A stretch of DNA of 64,000 nucleotides from Zestomonas carbonaria (GCF_904061905.1 NZ_CAJFCI010000039.1:90916-154915), one strand, 5' to 3'; counted from the first letter of the stretch, positions 18,577 through 27,673 are shown. Notes: generated by a model not told the origin, from the letters alone. Numbers and translations are program-made.

Positions 18577-19020
18577 ATGGCCAACCTGCTGGTCCTCCAC
18601 GGACCCAACCTGAACCTGCTCGGCACCCGCGAGCCGGGCGTCTACGGCGCAGTGACCCTCGATGCGATCAACCAGGACCTGCAACGCCGCGCCGAGGCCG
18701 CCGGCCATCGCCTGGGCTACCTGCAGAGCAACGCCGAGCACGTGCTGATCGAGCGAATTCACGCCGCCAGGGGCGAAGGTGTCGACTTTATCCTGATCAA
18801 TCCCGCCGCTTTCACGCATACCAGCGTCGCATTACGTGACGCATTGCTGGCAGTGAGCATCCCATTCATCGAAGTGCATTTGTCCAACGTGCACAAACGC
18901 GAACCTTTCCGCCATCACTCCTACTTCTCCGACGTCGCGGTGGGAGTGATCTGCGGCCTTGGCGCCAGCGGCTACCGGCTGGCTCTGGAGGCTGCCCTGG
19001 AACAACTGGCCGCCGCGTGA
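18577..19020 (+). CDS. aroQ: 3-dehydroquinate dehydratase, type II
   Basis: 147 aa, the normal size for the type II dodecameric enzyme, which converts 3-dehydroquinate to 3-dehydroshikimate in the shikimate pathway. [18 protein letters not shown] carries the catalytic Tyr23 and the flexible-loop Arg. [20 protein letters not shown] holds the substrate-binding residues, and [14 protein letters not shown] the anion site. CCAGGAACCC precedes the ATG. It is 51 bases upstream of accB, the conserved arrangement. Confidence 0.97.
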   Translation: MANLLVLHGPNLNLLGTREPGVYGAVTLDAINQDLQRRAEAAGHRLGYLQSNAEHVLIERIHAARGEGVDFILINPAAFTHTSVALRDALLAVSIPFIEVHLSNVHKREPFRHHSYFSDVAVGVICGLGASGYRLALEAALEQLAAA

Positions 19021-19071
19021 CCCGCGGACGCGTCCGAACGCCCGTGAACAGACCTTGGGAGTTGATGCTTA

Positions 19072-19530
19072 ATGGATATTCGTAAAGTCAAGAAACTGAT
19101 CGAGCTGCTGGAAGAGTCCGGTATCGACGAACTGGAGATCCGCGAGGGCGAAGAGTCCGTGCGCATCAGCCGCCACAGCAAGGCCGTCGCCGCCGCCCAA
19201 CCCATCTATGCCGCCGCCCCGGCACCGGTCGCCGCCCCGGCACCCGCTCCCGCCCCGGCCGCCGAAGCCGCCGCTCCATCCGCGCCCAAGCTGAACGGCA
19301 CCGTGGCCCGCTCGCCGATGGTCGGCACCTTCTATCGCGCCGCCTCGCCGACTTCCGCCAACTTCGTCGAGATCGGCCAGACCGTGAAGAAAGGCGACAT
19401 CCTGTGCATCGTCGAAGCCATGAAGATGATGAACCACATCGAGGCCGAAGCCAGCGGCGTGATCGAATCCATCCTGGTGGAAAACGGCCAGCCGGTTGAG
19501 TACGACCAGCCCCTGTTCACCATCGTCTGA
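19072..19530 (+). CDS. accB: Biotin carboxyl carrier protein of acetyl-CoA carboxylase
   Basis: 152 aa. The N-terminal helix [20 protein letters not shown], an Ala/Pro-rich linker (about residues 45-72) and the biotinyl domain with [13 protein letters not shown] are diagnostic; Lys118 is the biotinylation site. It carries biotin between AccC and the AccAD carboxyltransferase in the first step of fatty acid synthesis. TTGGGAG precedes the ATG. accC follows 17 bases later in the same operon. Confidence 0.98.
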   Translation: MDIRKVKKLIELLEESGIDELEIREGEESVRISRHSKAVAAAQPIYAAAPAPVAAPAPAPAPAAEAAAPSAPKLNGTVARSPMVGTFYRAASPTSANFVEIGQTVKKGDILCIVEAMKMMNHIEAEASGVIESILVENGQPVEYDQPLFTIV

Positions 19531-19547
19531 TGCACGGGGAGCCTGCG

Positions 19548-20900
19548 ATGCAGCTGGAAAAAGTCCTGATCGCCAACCGTGGCGAAATCGCCCTGCGCAT
19601 CCTGCGCGCCTGCAAGGAACTGGGTATCAAGACGGTGGCCGTGCACTCCACCGCCGACCGTGAACTGATGCACCTGGGCCTGGCCGACGAATCCGTCTGC
19701 ATCGGCCCCGCCCCAGGCAACCTCTCGTACCTGAACATCCCGGCGATCATCAGCGCCGCGGAAGTCACCGGTGCCACCGCGATCCACCCCGGCTACGGCT
19801 TCCTCGCAGAGAACGCCGATTTCGCCGAGCAGGTGGAGAAATCCGGCTTCGCCTTCATTGGCCCGAAAGCCGAGACCATCCGCCTGATGGGCGACAAGGT
19901 CTCCGCCAAGGACGCCATGAAGCGCGCCGGCGTGCCCACCGTGCCGGGCTCCGACGGCCCGCTGCCGGAAGACGAGGAGACCGCCCTGGCGATCGCCCGT
20001 GAGGTCGGCTACCCGGTGATCATCAAGGCCGCTGGCGGCGGCGGTGGTCGCGGCATGCGCGTGGTGCACAAGGAAGAAGACCTGATCAAGTCGGCCAAGC
20101 TGACCCGCACCGAGGCCGGCGCCGCGTTCGGCAACGAGATGGTCTACCTGGAGAAGTTCCTCGGCAACCCGCGCCACGTCGAAGTCCAGGTGCTGTCCGA
20201 CGGCCAGGGCAACGCCATCCACCTGGGCGACCGCGACTGCTCCCTGCAGCGCCGTCACCAGAAGGTGCTGGAAGAAGCCCCCGCCCCGTACATCGACGAG
20301 CAGGCCCGCGCCGAAGTGCTGGAGCGCTGCGTGCGCGCCTGCATCGAGATCGGCTATCGCGGCGCCGGCACCTTCGAGTTCCTCTATGAAGACGGCCGTT
20401 TCTACTTCATCGAGATGAACACCCGGGTGCAGGTCGAGCACCCGGTGACCGAAATGGTCACCGGCATCGACATCGTCAAGGAGATGCTCAGCATCGCCGC
20501 CGGCAACAAGCTGTCGTACACCCAGGATGACGTGGTGATCCGCGGCCATGCCCTGGAATGCCGGATCAACGCCGAGGACCCGGACAACTTCATGCCCAGC
20601 CCCGGCAAGGTCAAGCACTTCCACGCCCCCGGCGGCTTCGGCGTACGGGTCGACTCGCACCTGTACAGCGGCTACAGCGTACCGCCGAACTACGATTCGC
20701 TGATCGGCAAGCTGATCACCTACGGCAAGGATCGCGACGAGGCCCTGGCGCGCATGCGCAACGCCCTCGACGAAATCGTCGTCGATGGGATCAAGACCAA
20801 CGTGCCGCTGCACCGCGACCTGGTGGTCGACAAGGGCTTCCGCAAGGGTGGCGTGAACATCCACTACCTGGAAAAGAAACTCGGCATGGACAAGCACTGA
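19548..20900 (+). CDS. accC: Biotin carboxylase subunit of acetyl-CoA carboxylase
   Basis: 450 aa. It carboxylates the AccB biotin with ATP and bicarbonate. The start [20 protein letters not shown] matches the family N-terminus and has GGGGAG upstream; an earlier ATG at 19530 overlaps the accB stop but has no such site. [15 protein letters not shown] is the ATP-grasp glycine loop, and [20 protein letters not shown] holds catalytic residues. The stop codon at 20898-20900 is followed with no gap by a tandem heptamer array and then by a strong terminator. Confidence 0.98.
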   Translation: MQLEKVLIANRGEIALRILRACKELGIKTVAVHSTADRELMHLGLADESVCIGPAPGNLSYLNIPAIISAAEVTGATAIHPGYGFLAENADFAEQVEKSGFAFIGPKAETIRLMGDKVSAKDAMKRAGVPTVPGSDGPLPEDEETALAIAREVGYPVIIKAAGGGGGRGMRVVHKEEDLIKSAKLTRTEAGAAFGNEMVYLEKFLGNPRHVEVQVLSDGQGNAIHLGDRDCSLQRRHQKVLEEAPAPYIDEQARAEVLERCVRACIEIGYRGAGTFEFLYEDGRFYFIEMNTRVQVEHPVTEMVTGIDIVKEMLSIAAGNKLSYTQDDVVIRGHALECRINAEDPDNFMPSPGKVKHFHAPGGFGVRVDSHLYSGYSVPPNYDSLIGKLITYGKDRDEALARMRNALDEIVVDGIKTNVPLHRDLVVDKGFRKGGVNIHYLEKKLGMDKH

Positions 20901-20980
20901 AGCTGCAAGCTGCAAGCTGCAAGCTGCAAGCTGCAAGCTGCAAGCTGCAAGCTGCAAGCTGCAAGCTGCAAGCTGCAAGC
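20901..20980 (+). repeat. Tandem heptamer array, 11 x AGCTGCA
   Basis: Eleven perfect copies of AGCTGCA (20901-20977) plus AGC. The array begins on the base after the accC stop codon and ends 21 bases before the operon terminator, so it lies in the accBC 3' UTR. Since 7 is not a multiple of 3, all frames read through it and give spurious 7-residue protein repeats. Perfect copies point to slippage and probable length variation between strains. Confidence 0.95.
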
Positions 20981-21001
20981 AGTATCATGCGAAGCCCAAG
21001 G

Positions 21002-21031
21002 GGGAGCGGCAATGCCGCTCCCTTGTTTTTT
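21002..21031 (+). terminator. Rho-independent terminator of the accBC operon
   Basis: GGGAGCGG-CAATG-CCGCTCCC followed by TTGTTTTTT. The 8-bp GC-rich stem and T-run form one of the clearest intrinsic terminators in the window, 101 bases after the accC stop. Confidence 0.9.
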
Positions 21032-21036
21032 CTTGC

Positions 21037-21064
21037 AGCTTGAGGCTTGAAGCTTGAGGCTGCT
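21037..21064 (+). repeat. Degenerate heptamer repeats next to the prmA ribosome binding site
   Basis: AGCTTGA-GGCTTGA-AGCTTGA-GGCTGCT, four imperfect heptamers of the RGCTNNA type, ending 7 bases before AAGGAAAG of prmA. It lies between the accBC terminator and prmA. Confidence 0.7.
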
Positions 21065-21080
21065 TACCGAAGGAAAGCGT

Positions 21081-21959
21081 ATGCCCTGGCTGCAAGTCCG
21101 TCTCGCCATCACCCCGGAACAGGCGGAGACTTACGAGGACGCCCTGCTCGGCGTCGGCGCCGTATCGGTGACGTTCATGGACGCCGAGGACCAGCCAATC
21201 TTCGAGCCGGACCTGGGCACCACCCCGCTGTGGACGCACACCCACCTGCTCGCCCTGTTCGAGGCCGACACCGATCCCGACGACCTGGTCGCGCACCTGC
21301 AATTGCTGACCGGCGCGCCGCTGCCCGAACACCAGATCGAGCGCATCGAGGACCAGGACTGGGAACGTAGCTGGATGGACAACTTCCAGCCGATGCGCTT
21401 CGGCCGCCGCCTGTGGATCGTGCCGAGCTGGCACGCCGCACCGGAGCCGGAAGCGGTCAACCTGCTGCTCGACCCCGGCCTGGCCTTCGGCACCGGCACC
21501 CACCCGACCACCGCGCTGTGCCTGGAATGGCTGGACGGCCAGGAACTCGCCGGCTGCGACGTGCTCGACTTCGGCTGCGGCTCCGGCATCCTCGCCATCG
21601 CCGCCCTGCTCCTGGGCGCCGACAAGGCCGTGGGCACCGATATCGACCCACAGGCCCTGGAGGCCTCGCGCGACAATGCCAACCGCAACGGCATCGACCC
21701 GGCGCGCTTCCCCGTCCACCTGCCGGCCGACCTGCCGCAGCAACAGGCCGACGTGGTGGTCGCCAACATCCTCGCCGGCCCGCTGGTGCAACTGGCGCCG
21801 CAGATCAGCGCCCTGGTCAAGCCGGGCGGCCGCCTGGCGCTGTCCGGCATCCTCGCCGAACAGGCCGAGGAAGTCCGCGCCGCCTACCAGGCCGAATTCG
21901 ACCTCGACCCCACCGCCGACAAGGATGGCTGGGTGCGGATCAGCGGGGTCAGGCGCTAA
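21081..21959 (+). CDS. prmA: Ribosomal protein L11 methyltransferase
   Basis: 292 aa. PrmA trimethylates lysines and the N-terminus of ribosomal protein L11 using S-adenosylmethionine. The N-terminal substrate-recognition domain starts [11 protein letters not shown]; the SAM domain shows [38 protein letters not shown] and [15 protein letters not shown]. The ATG at 21081 has AAGGAAAG upstream; a frame extending to 21054 lacks one. It lies between two heptamer arrays. In P. aeruginosa it is followed by PA4851 and dusB-fis; here that synteny stops. Confidence 0.97.
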   Translation: MPWLQVRLAITPEQAETYEDALLGVGAVSVTFMDAEDQPIFEPDLGTTPLWTHTHLLALFEADTDPDDLVAHLQLLTGAPLPEHQIERIEDQDWERSWMDNFQPMRFGRRLWIVPSWHAAPEPEAVNLLLDPGLAFGTGTHPTTALCLEWLDGQELAGCDVLDFGCGSGILAIAALLLGADKAVGTDIDPQALEASRDNANRNGIDPARFPVHLPADLPQQQADVVVANILAGPLVQLAPQISALVKPGGRLALSGILAEQAEEVRAAYQAEFDLDPTADKDGWVRISGVRR

Positions 21960-21960
21960 A

Positions 21961-22058
21961 GGCTGGAGGCTGGAGGCTGGAGGCTGGAGGCTGGAGGCTG
22001 GAGGCTGGAGGCTGGAGGCTGGAGGCTGGAGGCTGGAGGCTGGAGGCTGGAGGCTGGA
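21961..22058 (+). repeat. Tandem heptamer array, 14 x GGCTGGA
   Basis: Fourteen perfect copies in 98 bases, beginning one base after the prmA TAA. It is the second long array of the RGCTNNA heptamer family. Together with the array after accC it brackets prmA. Perfect identity of copies implies recent expansion by slippage. Confidence 0.95.
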
Positions 22059-22084
22059 CAGGGTTCTGGCCATGCCTCTTCGCT

Positions 22085-22551
22085 GTCAAACCTTTTTTCG
22101 CGGCCATGGAACTGGGCGTCCCCGCCGATCCTACAGGTCAACCTCAATGCCGGCCTGTAGGAGCGCGCCATGCGCGCGATCCCCGGCAACGCCAGAGCAT
22201 CGCCAGCAAGCTGGCTCCTACAACAGCGAACGAGTAGCCCGGATGAAATCCGGGGAAACCCTCCCGGATTGCATCCGGGCTACATGGCTGGCCATGCACC
22301 TTCTGCGTCAAGCCTTTTATCGCGGCCATGGACCGCTCCTACGAACACGGCCTCGATGCCGACCTGTAGGAGCGCGCCATGCGCGCGATCACCGGCAACG
22401 CAAAAGCATCGCCAGCAAGCTGGCTCCTACAACAGCGGACGAGTAGCCCGGATGAAATCCGGGGAAGCCCTCCCGGATTGCATCCGGGCTACGTGGCTGG
22501 CCATGCACCTTCTGCGTCAAGCCTTTTTTCGCGGCCATGGACCGCTCCTAC
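22085..22551. repeat. Composite palindromic repeat block, two 209-bp units plus a partial third
   Basis: A unit of about 185-190 bp starting TGTAGGAGCGCGCCATGCGC occurs at 22156 and again at 22365 (period 209). Each unit contains a REP palindrome ending GCCAGCAAGCTGGCTCCTAC, then GTAGCCCGGATGAAATCCGG facing CCCGGATTGCATCCGGGCTAC, then TTCTGCGTCAAGCCTTTT and CGCGGCCATGGA.CGCTCCTAC. A partial third copy of the last part lies at about 22085-22135. No gene is supported anywhere in the 21960-22679 gap. Confidence 0.85.
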
Positions 22552-22679
22552 CATGCTTGCCATTGCATCGGCCTGGCCGGTGAGCGAATGGGTCAATCGA
22601 GGCTGAGCGGCTGGGTCATTGAGGGGGAGGGGAGGGCTGCCTAACCTGCGGGACAAACAAAAACCGCAGAGGCCCATCC

Positions 22680-23819
22680 ATGCAACGCATCCACTTCGAG
22701 ACCGAGCACGACATGTTCCGCGACGCCTTCCGCAGCTTCCTGCAGAAGGAAGTGGTGCCTCACCAGGAAGCCTGGGAAGAGGCCGGGGTGGTCGATCGCG
22801 CGGTGTGGGAGAAGGCCGGCGAGATGGGCTTCCTGCTGCCCTGGGCGGACGAGGAATACGGTGGCGCCGGGCTCAAGGACTTCCGCTATGAGCAGATCAT
22901 GTGCGAGGAGCTGGCCCACATCAACGAGCCGGGCTTCATGATCCCGCTGCACTCGGCGCTCTGCGGCCCCTACATCGCCGAGTACGGCAGCGCCGAGCAG
23001 AAGGCGCGCCTGCTGCCGGGGATCATCCGTGGCGAAACCATCCTCGCCGTGGCGATGACCGAGCCGTCCGCCGGTTCCGACCTGGCCGGCATGCGCACCA
23101 CCGCGGTGGACAAGGGCGACCACTGGCTGCTCAACGGCTCCAAGGTGTTCATCTCCAACGGCTACCTGGCCGACGTGGTGATCGTCGCGGCGAAGACCGA
23201 CCCGGCCAACAAGCACGCCATGGGTCTGTTCCTGGTCGAGCGCGGCATGGAAGGCTTCGAGCGCGGCAAGAACCTCAAGAAGCTGGGCATGAAGAGCCAG
23301 GACACCGCCGAACTGTTCTTCAACAACGTCAAGGTGCCCAAGGAAAACCTGCTGGGCGATGCCAAGGCCGGGTTCTTCTACCTGATGAACATGCTCGCCC
23401 AGGAACGCCTGACCAACGCCTGCGGCGCGGTGGCCGGCGCCGAGGCGGCGCTGAACACCACCGTCGACTACGTCAAGGAGCGCAAGGCCTTCGACCGCCC
23501 GATCGCGCACTTCCAGAACACCCGCTTCAAGCTGGCCGAGATGCGTACCCAGATCGACGTCGCCCAGGTGTTCGTCGACCGCTGCGTGATGGACCACAAC
23601 CAAAGGAAACTCACCCCGGAAGTCGCCGCCGAGGCCAAGCTGTTCACCACCGAACTGCTCTGCAAGGTGGTCGACGAGGGCGTGCAACTGCACGGTGGTT
23701 GGGGTTACATGTGGGAATATCCGATCTGCAAGATGTACGCGAACGCGCGCATCCAGCGGATCTTCGCCGGCACGTCGGAAATCATGAAGGAGATCATCAG
23801 TCGCGGCATGAAGCTCTGA
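22680..23819 (+). CDS. Acyl-CoA dehydrogenase (long-chain/isovaleryl-like catalytic base)
   Basis: 379 aa, the normal size for the FAD-dependent family that forms trans-2-enoyl-CoA. AVAMTEPSAGSDLAGMRTTA and KVFISNGYLADVVIV are the FAD/substrate motifs. The C-terminal motif is RIFAGTSEIMKEIISR, with Ala where short/medium-chain enzymes have catalytic Glu; instead Glu242 in LAQERLTNACGA is at the helix-G position used by long-chain and isovaleryl enzymes. So it should be active. It opens a four-gene cluster with an amidohydrolase, a ligase and a CoA-transferase, pointing to breakdown of an unidentified organic acid. Confidence 0.93.
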   Translation: MQRIHFETEHDMFRDAFRSFLQKEVVPHQEAWEEAGVVDRAVWEKAGEMGFLLPWADEEYGGAGLKDFRYEQIMCEELAHINEPGFMIPLHSALCGPYIAEYGSAEQKARLLPGIIRGETILAVAMTEPSAGSDLAGMRTTAVDKGDHWLLNGSKVFISNGYLADVVIVAAKTDPANKHAMGLFLVERGMEGFERGKNLKKLGMKSQDTAELFFNNVKVPKENLLGDAKAGFFYLMNMLAQERLTNACGAVAGAEAALNTTVDYVKERKAFDRPIAHFQNTRFKLAEMRTQIDVAQVFVDRCVMDHNQRKLTPEVAAEAKLFTTELLCKVVDEGVQLHGGWGYMWEYPICKMYANARIQRIFAGTSEIMKEIISRGMKL

Positions 23820-23867
23820 AGCCGCCCGGCGCGACCGCCAGTCACTCACACCAGCGAGGGACTCACC

Positions 23868-24692
23868 ATGACGCTCGGTGCCATCGACGCCTGGGCCCAG
23901 CCGGCCAACGGCCGGACCCGCGAACTGATGCCGGAGGTCGTGCGGCTGTTCGAGAAATCGGGCACCGCCCACCTGCTGGATCGGCGCCTGACGCCCGAAC
24001 AGACCGTCGCCGAGATGGACAAGGCCGGCGTGGACAAACTGATGCTCGCCGCCTGGTGCCGGCCGGAAGGCTGGGTGTACGGCAACGACGAGATCGCCGA
24101 ATTCACCCGTGCCTTCCCGGAACGCTTCGTCGGCGTCGCCACGGTCGACCTGGGCAAGCCGGTGGCGGCGGTGCGCGAACTGGAGCGGGCGGTAACCGAG
24201 CTGGGCTGCAAGGCGCTGCGCATCGTGCCCTGGTTGTGGAAACTGCCACCCAACCACCGCCTGTACTACCCGCTGTACGTGAAGTGCATCGAGCTGGACA
24301 TCCCGTTCTGCACCCAGGTCGGCCATACCGGGCCGCTGATGCCGTCGGAGACCGGCCGGCCGGTGCCTTATCTGGACGAAGTGGCGCTGGATTTCCCCGA
24401 GCTGCGCATCGTCGCCGGGCACATCGGCCACCCCTGGACCGACGAGATGATCGGCGTGGCCTGGAAACACGACAACATCTACATCGACACCTCCGCCTAC
24501 CTGCCGCGCTACTACCCGGCGCAACTGCTGCAGTTCATGCGGACCTATGGCCAGGACAAGGTCATGTTCGGTAGCAATTTCCCGCAGCTCCCGCTGGACC
24601 GCTGCATGGCCCAGGTGGCGGAGCTCGACCTGGCCCCGGCGGTGCGCGAGAAGTTCCTGCGCGGCAACGCGGCGAGGGTGTTCAAGCTATAA
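23868..24692 (+). CDS. Amidohydrolase-2 / ACMSD-like metal-dependent hydrolase or decarboxylase
   Basis: 274 aa. The fold is that of the ACMSD-type amidohydrolases (TIM barrel): GCKALRIVPWLWKLPP, FCTQVGHTGP, LRIVAGHIGHPW and KVMFGSNFP correspond to the metal and active-site strands. Members decarboxylate or hydrolyse carboxylic acids such as aminocarboxymuconate semialdehyde, resorcylate or lactone-like compounds. The usual N-terminal DxHxH motif is not seen (the N-terminus reads GAIDAWAQP), so metal binding may differ. It is 48 bases after the acyl-CoA dehydrogenase, in the same operon. The substrate is unknown. Confidence 0.85.
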   Translation: MTLGAIDAWAQPANGRTRELMPEVVRLFEKSGTAHLLDRRLTPEQTVAEMDKAGVDKLMLAAWCRPEGWVYGNDEIAEFTRAFPERFVGVATVDLGKPVAAVRELERAVTELGCKALRIVPWLWKLPPNHRLYYPLYVKCIELDIPFCTQVGHTGPLMPSETGRPVPYLDEVALDFPELRIVAGHIGHPWTDEMIGVAWKHDNIYIDTSAYLPRYYPAQLLQFMRTYGQDKVMFGSNFPQLPLDRCMAQVAELDLAPAVREKFLRGNAARVFKL

Positions 24693-24769
24693 ACACAAGG
24701 TTGCCGGTTCCCGGACCGGCGGTCGCGAAGGCATCCCACTGCCAAGAACAACAAGAAGGGGATCGATCG

Positions 24770-26407
24770 ATGACGGAACAACTGCCGCTACAGCGTTTCG
24801 CCCACTGGCTGGACGAGCAGCCCGACCGGGTATGGCTGCGCCAGCCACGCAAGCGCGTCTGGCACGAACTGACCTGGCGCCAGGTCGACGACCAGGCCCG
24901 GCGCATCGCCAGCGCGCTGCGGGCGTTGGGCTGCGAGCGGGGCGACCGGGTGGCGCTGTTTTCGAAGAACTGCGCGGAATGGTTCATCGCCGACCTGGCG
25001 ATGATGTTCGCCGGCCTGGTCAGCGTGCCGCTGTACCCGACGCAGTCGTCCGAGAGCATCGACTACGTGCTGCGGCATTCGGCGTGCAAGGTGATCTTCC
25101 TCGGCAAGCTGGACGACCAGGACAAGCTCTCCGACGCCATTCCCGGAACAGTCCGGCGCATCGCCCTGCCGTACCCCACACTGCCGGCGGACTATCAATG
25201 GCGCGACCTGCTGGCGCAGCATGAGCCGCTGGCCGACGTTCACCAACAGCGCCCCGAGGAAATCCTCAGCATCCTCTACACCTCCGGCACCACCGGCCAG
25301 CCCAAGGGGGTAATGCTGAGCGCTGGCGCCATGGCCTTCGCCGCGCGGAGCGCGGTCGAGGAGATGAAGATCGACTCGACCGACCAGTGTTTCTCCTACC
25401 TGCCGCTGTCCCACGCCGCCGAGCGCTTCCTGGTGGAACTGGAAAGCCTGTATTCCGGGGCGACGGTGAGTTTCGTCGAGTCCCTGGAAACCTTCGCCGA
25501 GGACCTGCGCCACGTGCGGCCGACCATGTTCTTCGCCGTGCCCCGGCTGTGGACGCGCTTCCAGTTGGGCGTGCTGGAGAAGGTGCCGGGGCCGAAGCTG
25601 GAGCGCCTGCTGCGTATCCCGCTGCTCGGCGCCCTGGTGGCACGCAAGATCCGTCGCCAACTGGGCCTGGACCGTGCGCGGGTGCTGGTGTCCGGCGCGG
25701 CGCCGATCCCGCGCGCGCTGCTGGACTGGTACCAGCGCATCGGCCTGACCATCTGCGAGGGCTACGGGATGACCGAGAACTTCGCCTACGGCACCTTCAA
25801 CCGGCCGGGCCAGGTGCGCTTCGGCTCGGTCGGCCGTCCGATGCCCGGCTGCGAGGTGCGCATCGACGACAATGGCGAGGTGCTGTTCCGCAGCCGCTCG
25901 CTGATGAGCGGCTACTACCTGGACCCGGAAAAGACCGCCGAGACCCTGCGCGACGGCTGGCTGCACACCGGCGACAAGGGCGAGATCGACGCCGATGGCT
26001 ACCTGACCATCACCGGGCGCATCAAGGACATCTTCAAGACCAGCAAGGGCAAGTACATCGCCCCGGCGCCGATCGAGGGCGAGATCGCCAAGAGCACCTG
26101 GGTCGAGCAGGTCTGCCTGATGGGCAGCGGCCTGGACCAGCCGCTGGCGCTGGTCGAACTGGCGCCGGCCGCCCGCCAGGCGGTGCGCGAGCAGGTGGAG
26201 CGCGACCTGCTGGAGACCTTGCGGAGCCTGAACGAACGGCTGCTACCCTACGAGCGGGTCAGCCACCTGCTGGTGGTGCGCGACGCCTGGACCATCGACA
26301 ACGGCTGCATGACGCCGACCATGAAGATCCGCCGCAACGTGCTGGAGGCGCGTTTCGCTCCAAGGGTCGCAGCCCTCGACGCCAGTCGAAAACTGCATTG
26401 GGAGTAA
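24770..26407 (+). CDS. AMP-forming acyl-CoA synthetase, long-chain type
   Basis: 545 aa. LYTSGTTGQPKGVMLSAGA is the ATP P-loop, EGYGMTEN the A5 motif, GWLHTGDKGEIDADGYLTI the A7/A8 region and MTPTMKIRRNVLE contains the C-terminal catalytic lysine. The long-chain (FadD/ACSBG-like) features include SYLPLSHAAERFL and ITGRIKDIFKTSKGKYIAP. It activates a carboxylic acid to its CoA thioester through an acyl-adenylate. The ATG 24770 follows AAGAAGGGG. It is the third gene of the acyl-CoA cassette; with the CoA-transferase next to it, the cluster has two ways to load CoA. Confidence 0.93.
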   Translation: MTEQLPLQRFAHWLDEQPDRVWLRQPRKRVWHELTWRQVDDQARRIASALRALGCERGDRVALFSKNCAEWFIADLAMMFAGLVSVPLYPTQSSESIDYVLRHSACKVIFLGKLDDQDKLSDAIPGTVRRIALPYPTLPADYQWRDLLAQHEPLADVHQQRPEEILSILYTSGTTGQPKGVMLSAGAMAFAARSAVEEMKIDSTDQCFSYLPLSHAAERFLVELESLYSGATVSFVESLETFAEDLRHVRPTMFFAVPRLWTRFQLGVLEKVPGPKLERLLRIPLLGALVARKIRRQLGLDRARVLVSGAAPIPRALLDWYQRIGLTICEGYGMTENFAYGTFNRPGQVRFGSVGRPMPGCEVRIDDNGEVLFRSRSLMSGYYLDPEKTAETLRDGWLHTGDKGEIDADGYLTITGRIKDIFKTSKGKYIAPAPIEGEIAKSTWVEQVCLMGSGLDQPLALVELAPAARQAVREQVERDLLETLRSLNERLLPYERVSHLLVVRDAWTIDNGCMTPTMKIRRNVLEARFAPRVAALDASRKLHWE

Positions 26408-26445
26408 CCGGCGGGACGTCCCGCCCCATATCGCCAGGAGTGACC

Positions 26446-27627
26446 ATGTCAGGCCCGTTGTCTTCGCTGAAAATCCTCGATTTCTCCACCTTGCTGCCGG
26501 GGCCGTTCGCCTCGCTGCTGCTGGCGGACATGGGCGCCGAGGTGCTGCGCATCGAATCGCCGACCCGCCCCGACCTGGTGCGGGTGCTGCCGCCGCACGA
26601 CGGCGAGGTCTCCGCCGCCCACGCCTATCTCAACCGCAACAAGCGCAGCATCGCCCTGGACCTCAAGCGCCCGGAGGCGATCGAAGTGGTCAGGCAGTTG
26701 CTCATCGATCACGACATCGTCCTCGAACAGTTCCGGCCCGGCGTGATGGAACGCCTGGGGCTCGGCTACGAGGCGCTCAGGGCGATCAACCCGCGGCTGA
26801 TCTACGTGTCGATCACCGGCTACGGGCAGACCGGCCCCTACAAGGACCGTGCAGGCCATGACATCAATTACCTGGCGCTGTCCGGCCTGGCCGCGCAGAC
26901 CGGCCGCAAGGACAGCGGCCCGCTGCCGCTGGGCGTGCAGGTGGCGGACGTGGCCGGCGGCTCCTTCCATGCCGTGATGGGACTGCTGGCGGCGGTGATC
27001 CAGCGCCAGCAGACCGGGGAAGGGCAGTACATCGACATCAGCATGACCGACTGCTCCTTCACCCTGCATGCCATGGGCGGCTCGGCCTACCTGGCCTGCG
27101 GCGAGGAGCCGTCGATGGAAAGCCAGGCGCTCAACGGCGGCAGTTTCTACGACTACTACCGCACCCGCGACGGCCGCTGGCTGTCGGTGGGCAGCCTGGA
27201 GCCGCAGTTCATGCAGCAACTGTGCGCCGCGCTCGGCCGGCCGGAACTGGCGGCGCGCGGCCTGTCACCCAGGCCCGAGGACCAGCGGGCGCTCAAGCGC
27301 GAGTTGCAGGTGGCCTTCGAGCTGCGCGACTTCGACGAGTGGTGCGAACTGTTCGCCGGCCTGGATGCCTGCGTCGAGCCGATGCTGAGCCTTTCCGAAG
27401 CGGTCGAGCACCCTCAGCTCAAGGCCCGCGAGCTGGTGGTGGAAGTGCCGCGCGAGGGCGGGGACGGGCAGCGGCAGATCGCTTGCCCGATCAAGTTCTC
27501 CGACGGCATCCCGGCGCCCCGCCATATCGGCGCGAAGGTGGGGGCGCATACCGTGGATGTGCTGCGCGAGCTTGGCTACGACGACGAACGGATCGCCGGG
27601 TTGAAGGCCGGGAAGGTCATTGGGTAA
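26446..27627 (+). CDS. CaiB/BaiF class III CoA-transferase family protein
   Basis: 393 aa. ILDFSTLLPGPFASLLLADMGAEV is the family N-terminus, NRNKRSIALDLKRPEA follows, and AGHDINYLALSG carries the conserved Asp of class III transferases and alpha-methylacyl-CoA racemases. It either moves CoA between acids or epimerises a 2-methyl branched acyl-CoA; the GHDINY motif is especially like the racemase (AMACR) branch. CCAGGAGTG precedes the ATG at 26446. It is 38 bases after the ligase. If it is a racemase, the cluster could handle a branched or isoprenoid-derived acid. Confidence 0.9.
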   Translation: MSGPLSSLKILDFSTLLPGPFASLLLADMGAEVLRIESPTRPDLVRVLPPHDGEVSAAHAYLNRNKRSIALDLKRPEAIEVVRQLLIDHDIVLEQFRPGVMERLGLGYEALRAINPRLIYVSITGYGQTGPYKDRAGHDINYLALSGLAAQTGRKDSGPLPLGVQVADVAGGSFHAVMGLLAAVIQRQQTGEGQYIDISMTDCSFTLHAMGGSAYLACGEEPSMESQALNGGSFYDYYRTRDGRWLSVGSLEPQFMQQLCAALGRPELAARGLSPRPEDQRALKRELQVAFELRDFDEWCELFAGLDACVEPMLSLSEAVEHPQLKARELVVEVPREGGDGQRQIACPIKFSDGIPAPRHIGAKVGAHTVDVLRELGYDDERIAGLKAGKVIG

Positions 27628-27650
27628 GGGCGCTCGAAAAGCCGATAAGA

Positions 27651-27673
27651 GCGCTGGAGGCTGGAAGGCTGGA
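27651..27673 (+). repeat. Degenerate heptamer repeats after the CoA-transferase gene
   Basis: GCGCTGGA-GGCTGGA-AGGCTGGA, 24 bases after the stop codon, followed by CGAAAAAGCAG. It matches the element at 12509-12530 (opposite strand). A GTAGGGTGG...CCACCCTAC pair and a CCCCGCGAACGCGGGG palindrome follow before 27785. Confidence 0.6.

Noticed and set aside
20791..21112. Small proteins with repeated QLAACSLQ or LEAGGWR units around the heptamer arrays
   Set aside because: All three frames of a 7-base repeat stay open and give 7-residue repeats. No ribosome binding sites support them.
20901..22058. CRISPR array
   Set aside because: Units are 7 bases in direct head-to-tail contact with no spacers, and no cas genes are present.
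22680..23819. Acyl-CoA dehydrogenase is inactive because Glu of YEGT is Ala
   Set aside because: Glu242 in the QERL segment is at the alternative catalytic position used by long-chain and isovaleryl enzymes.
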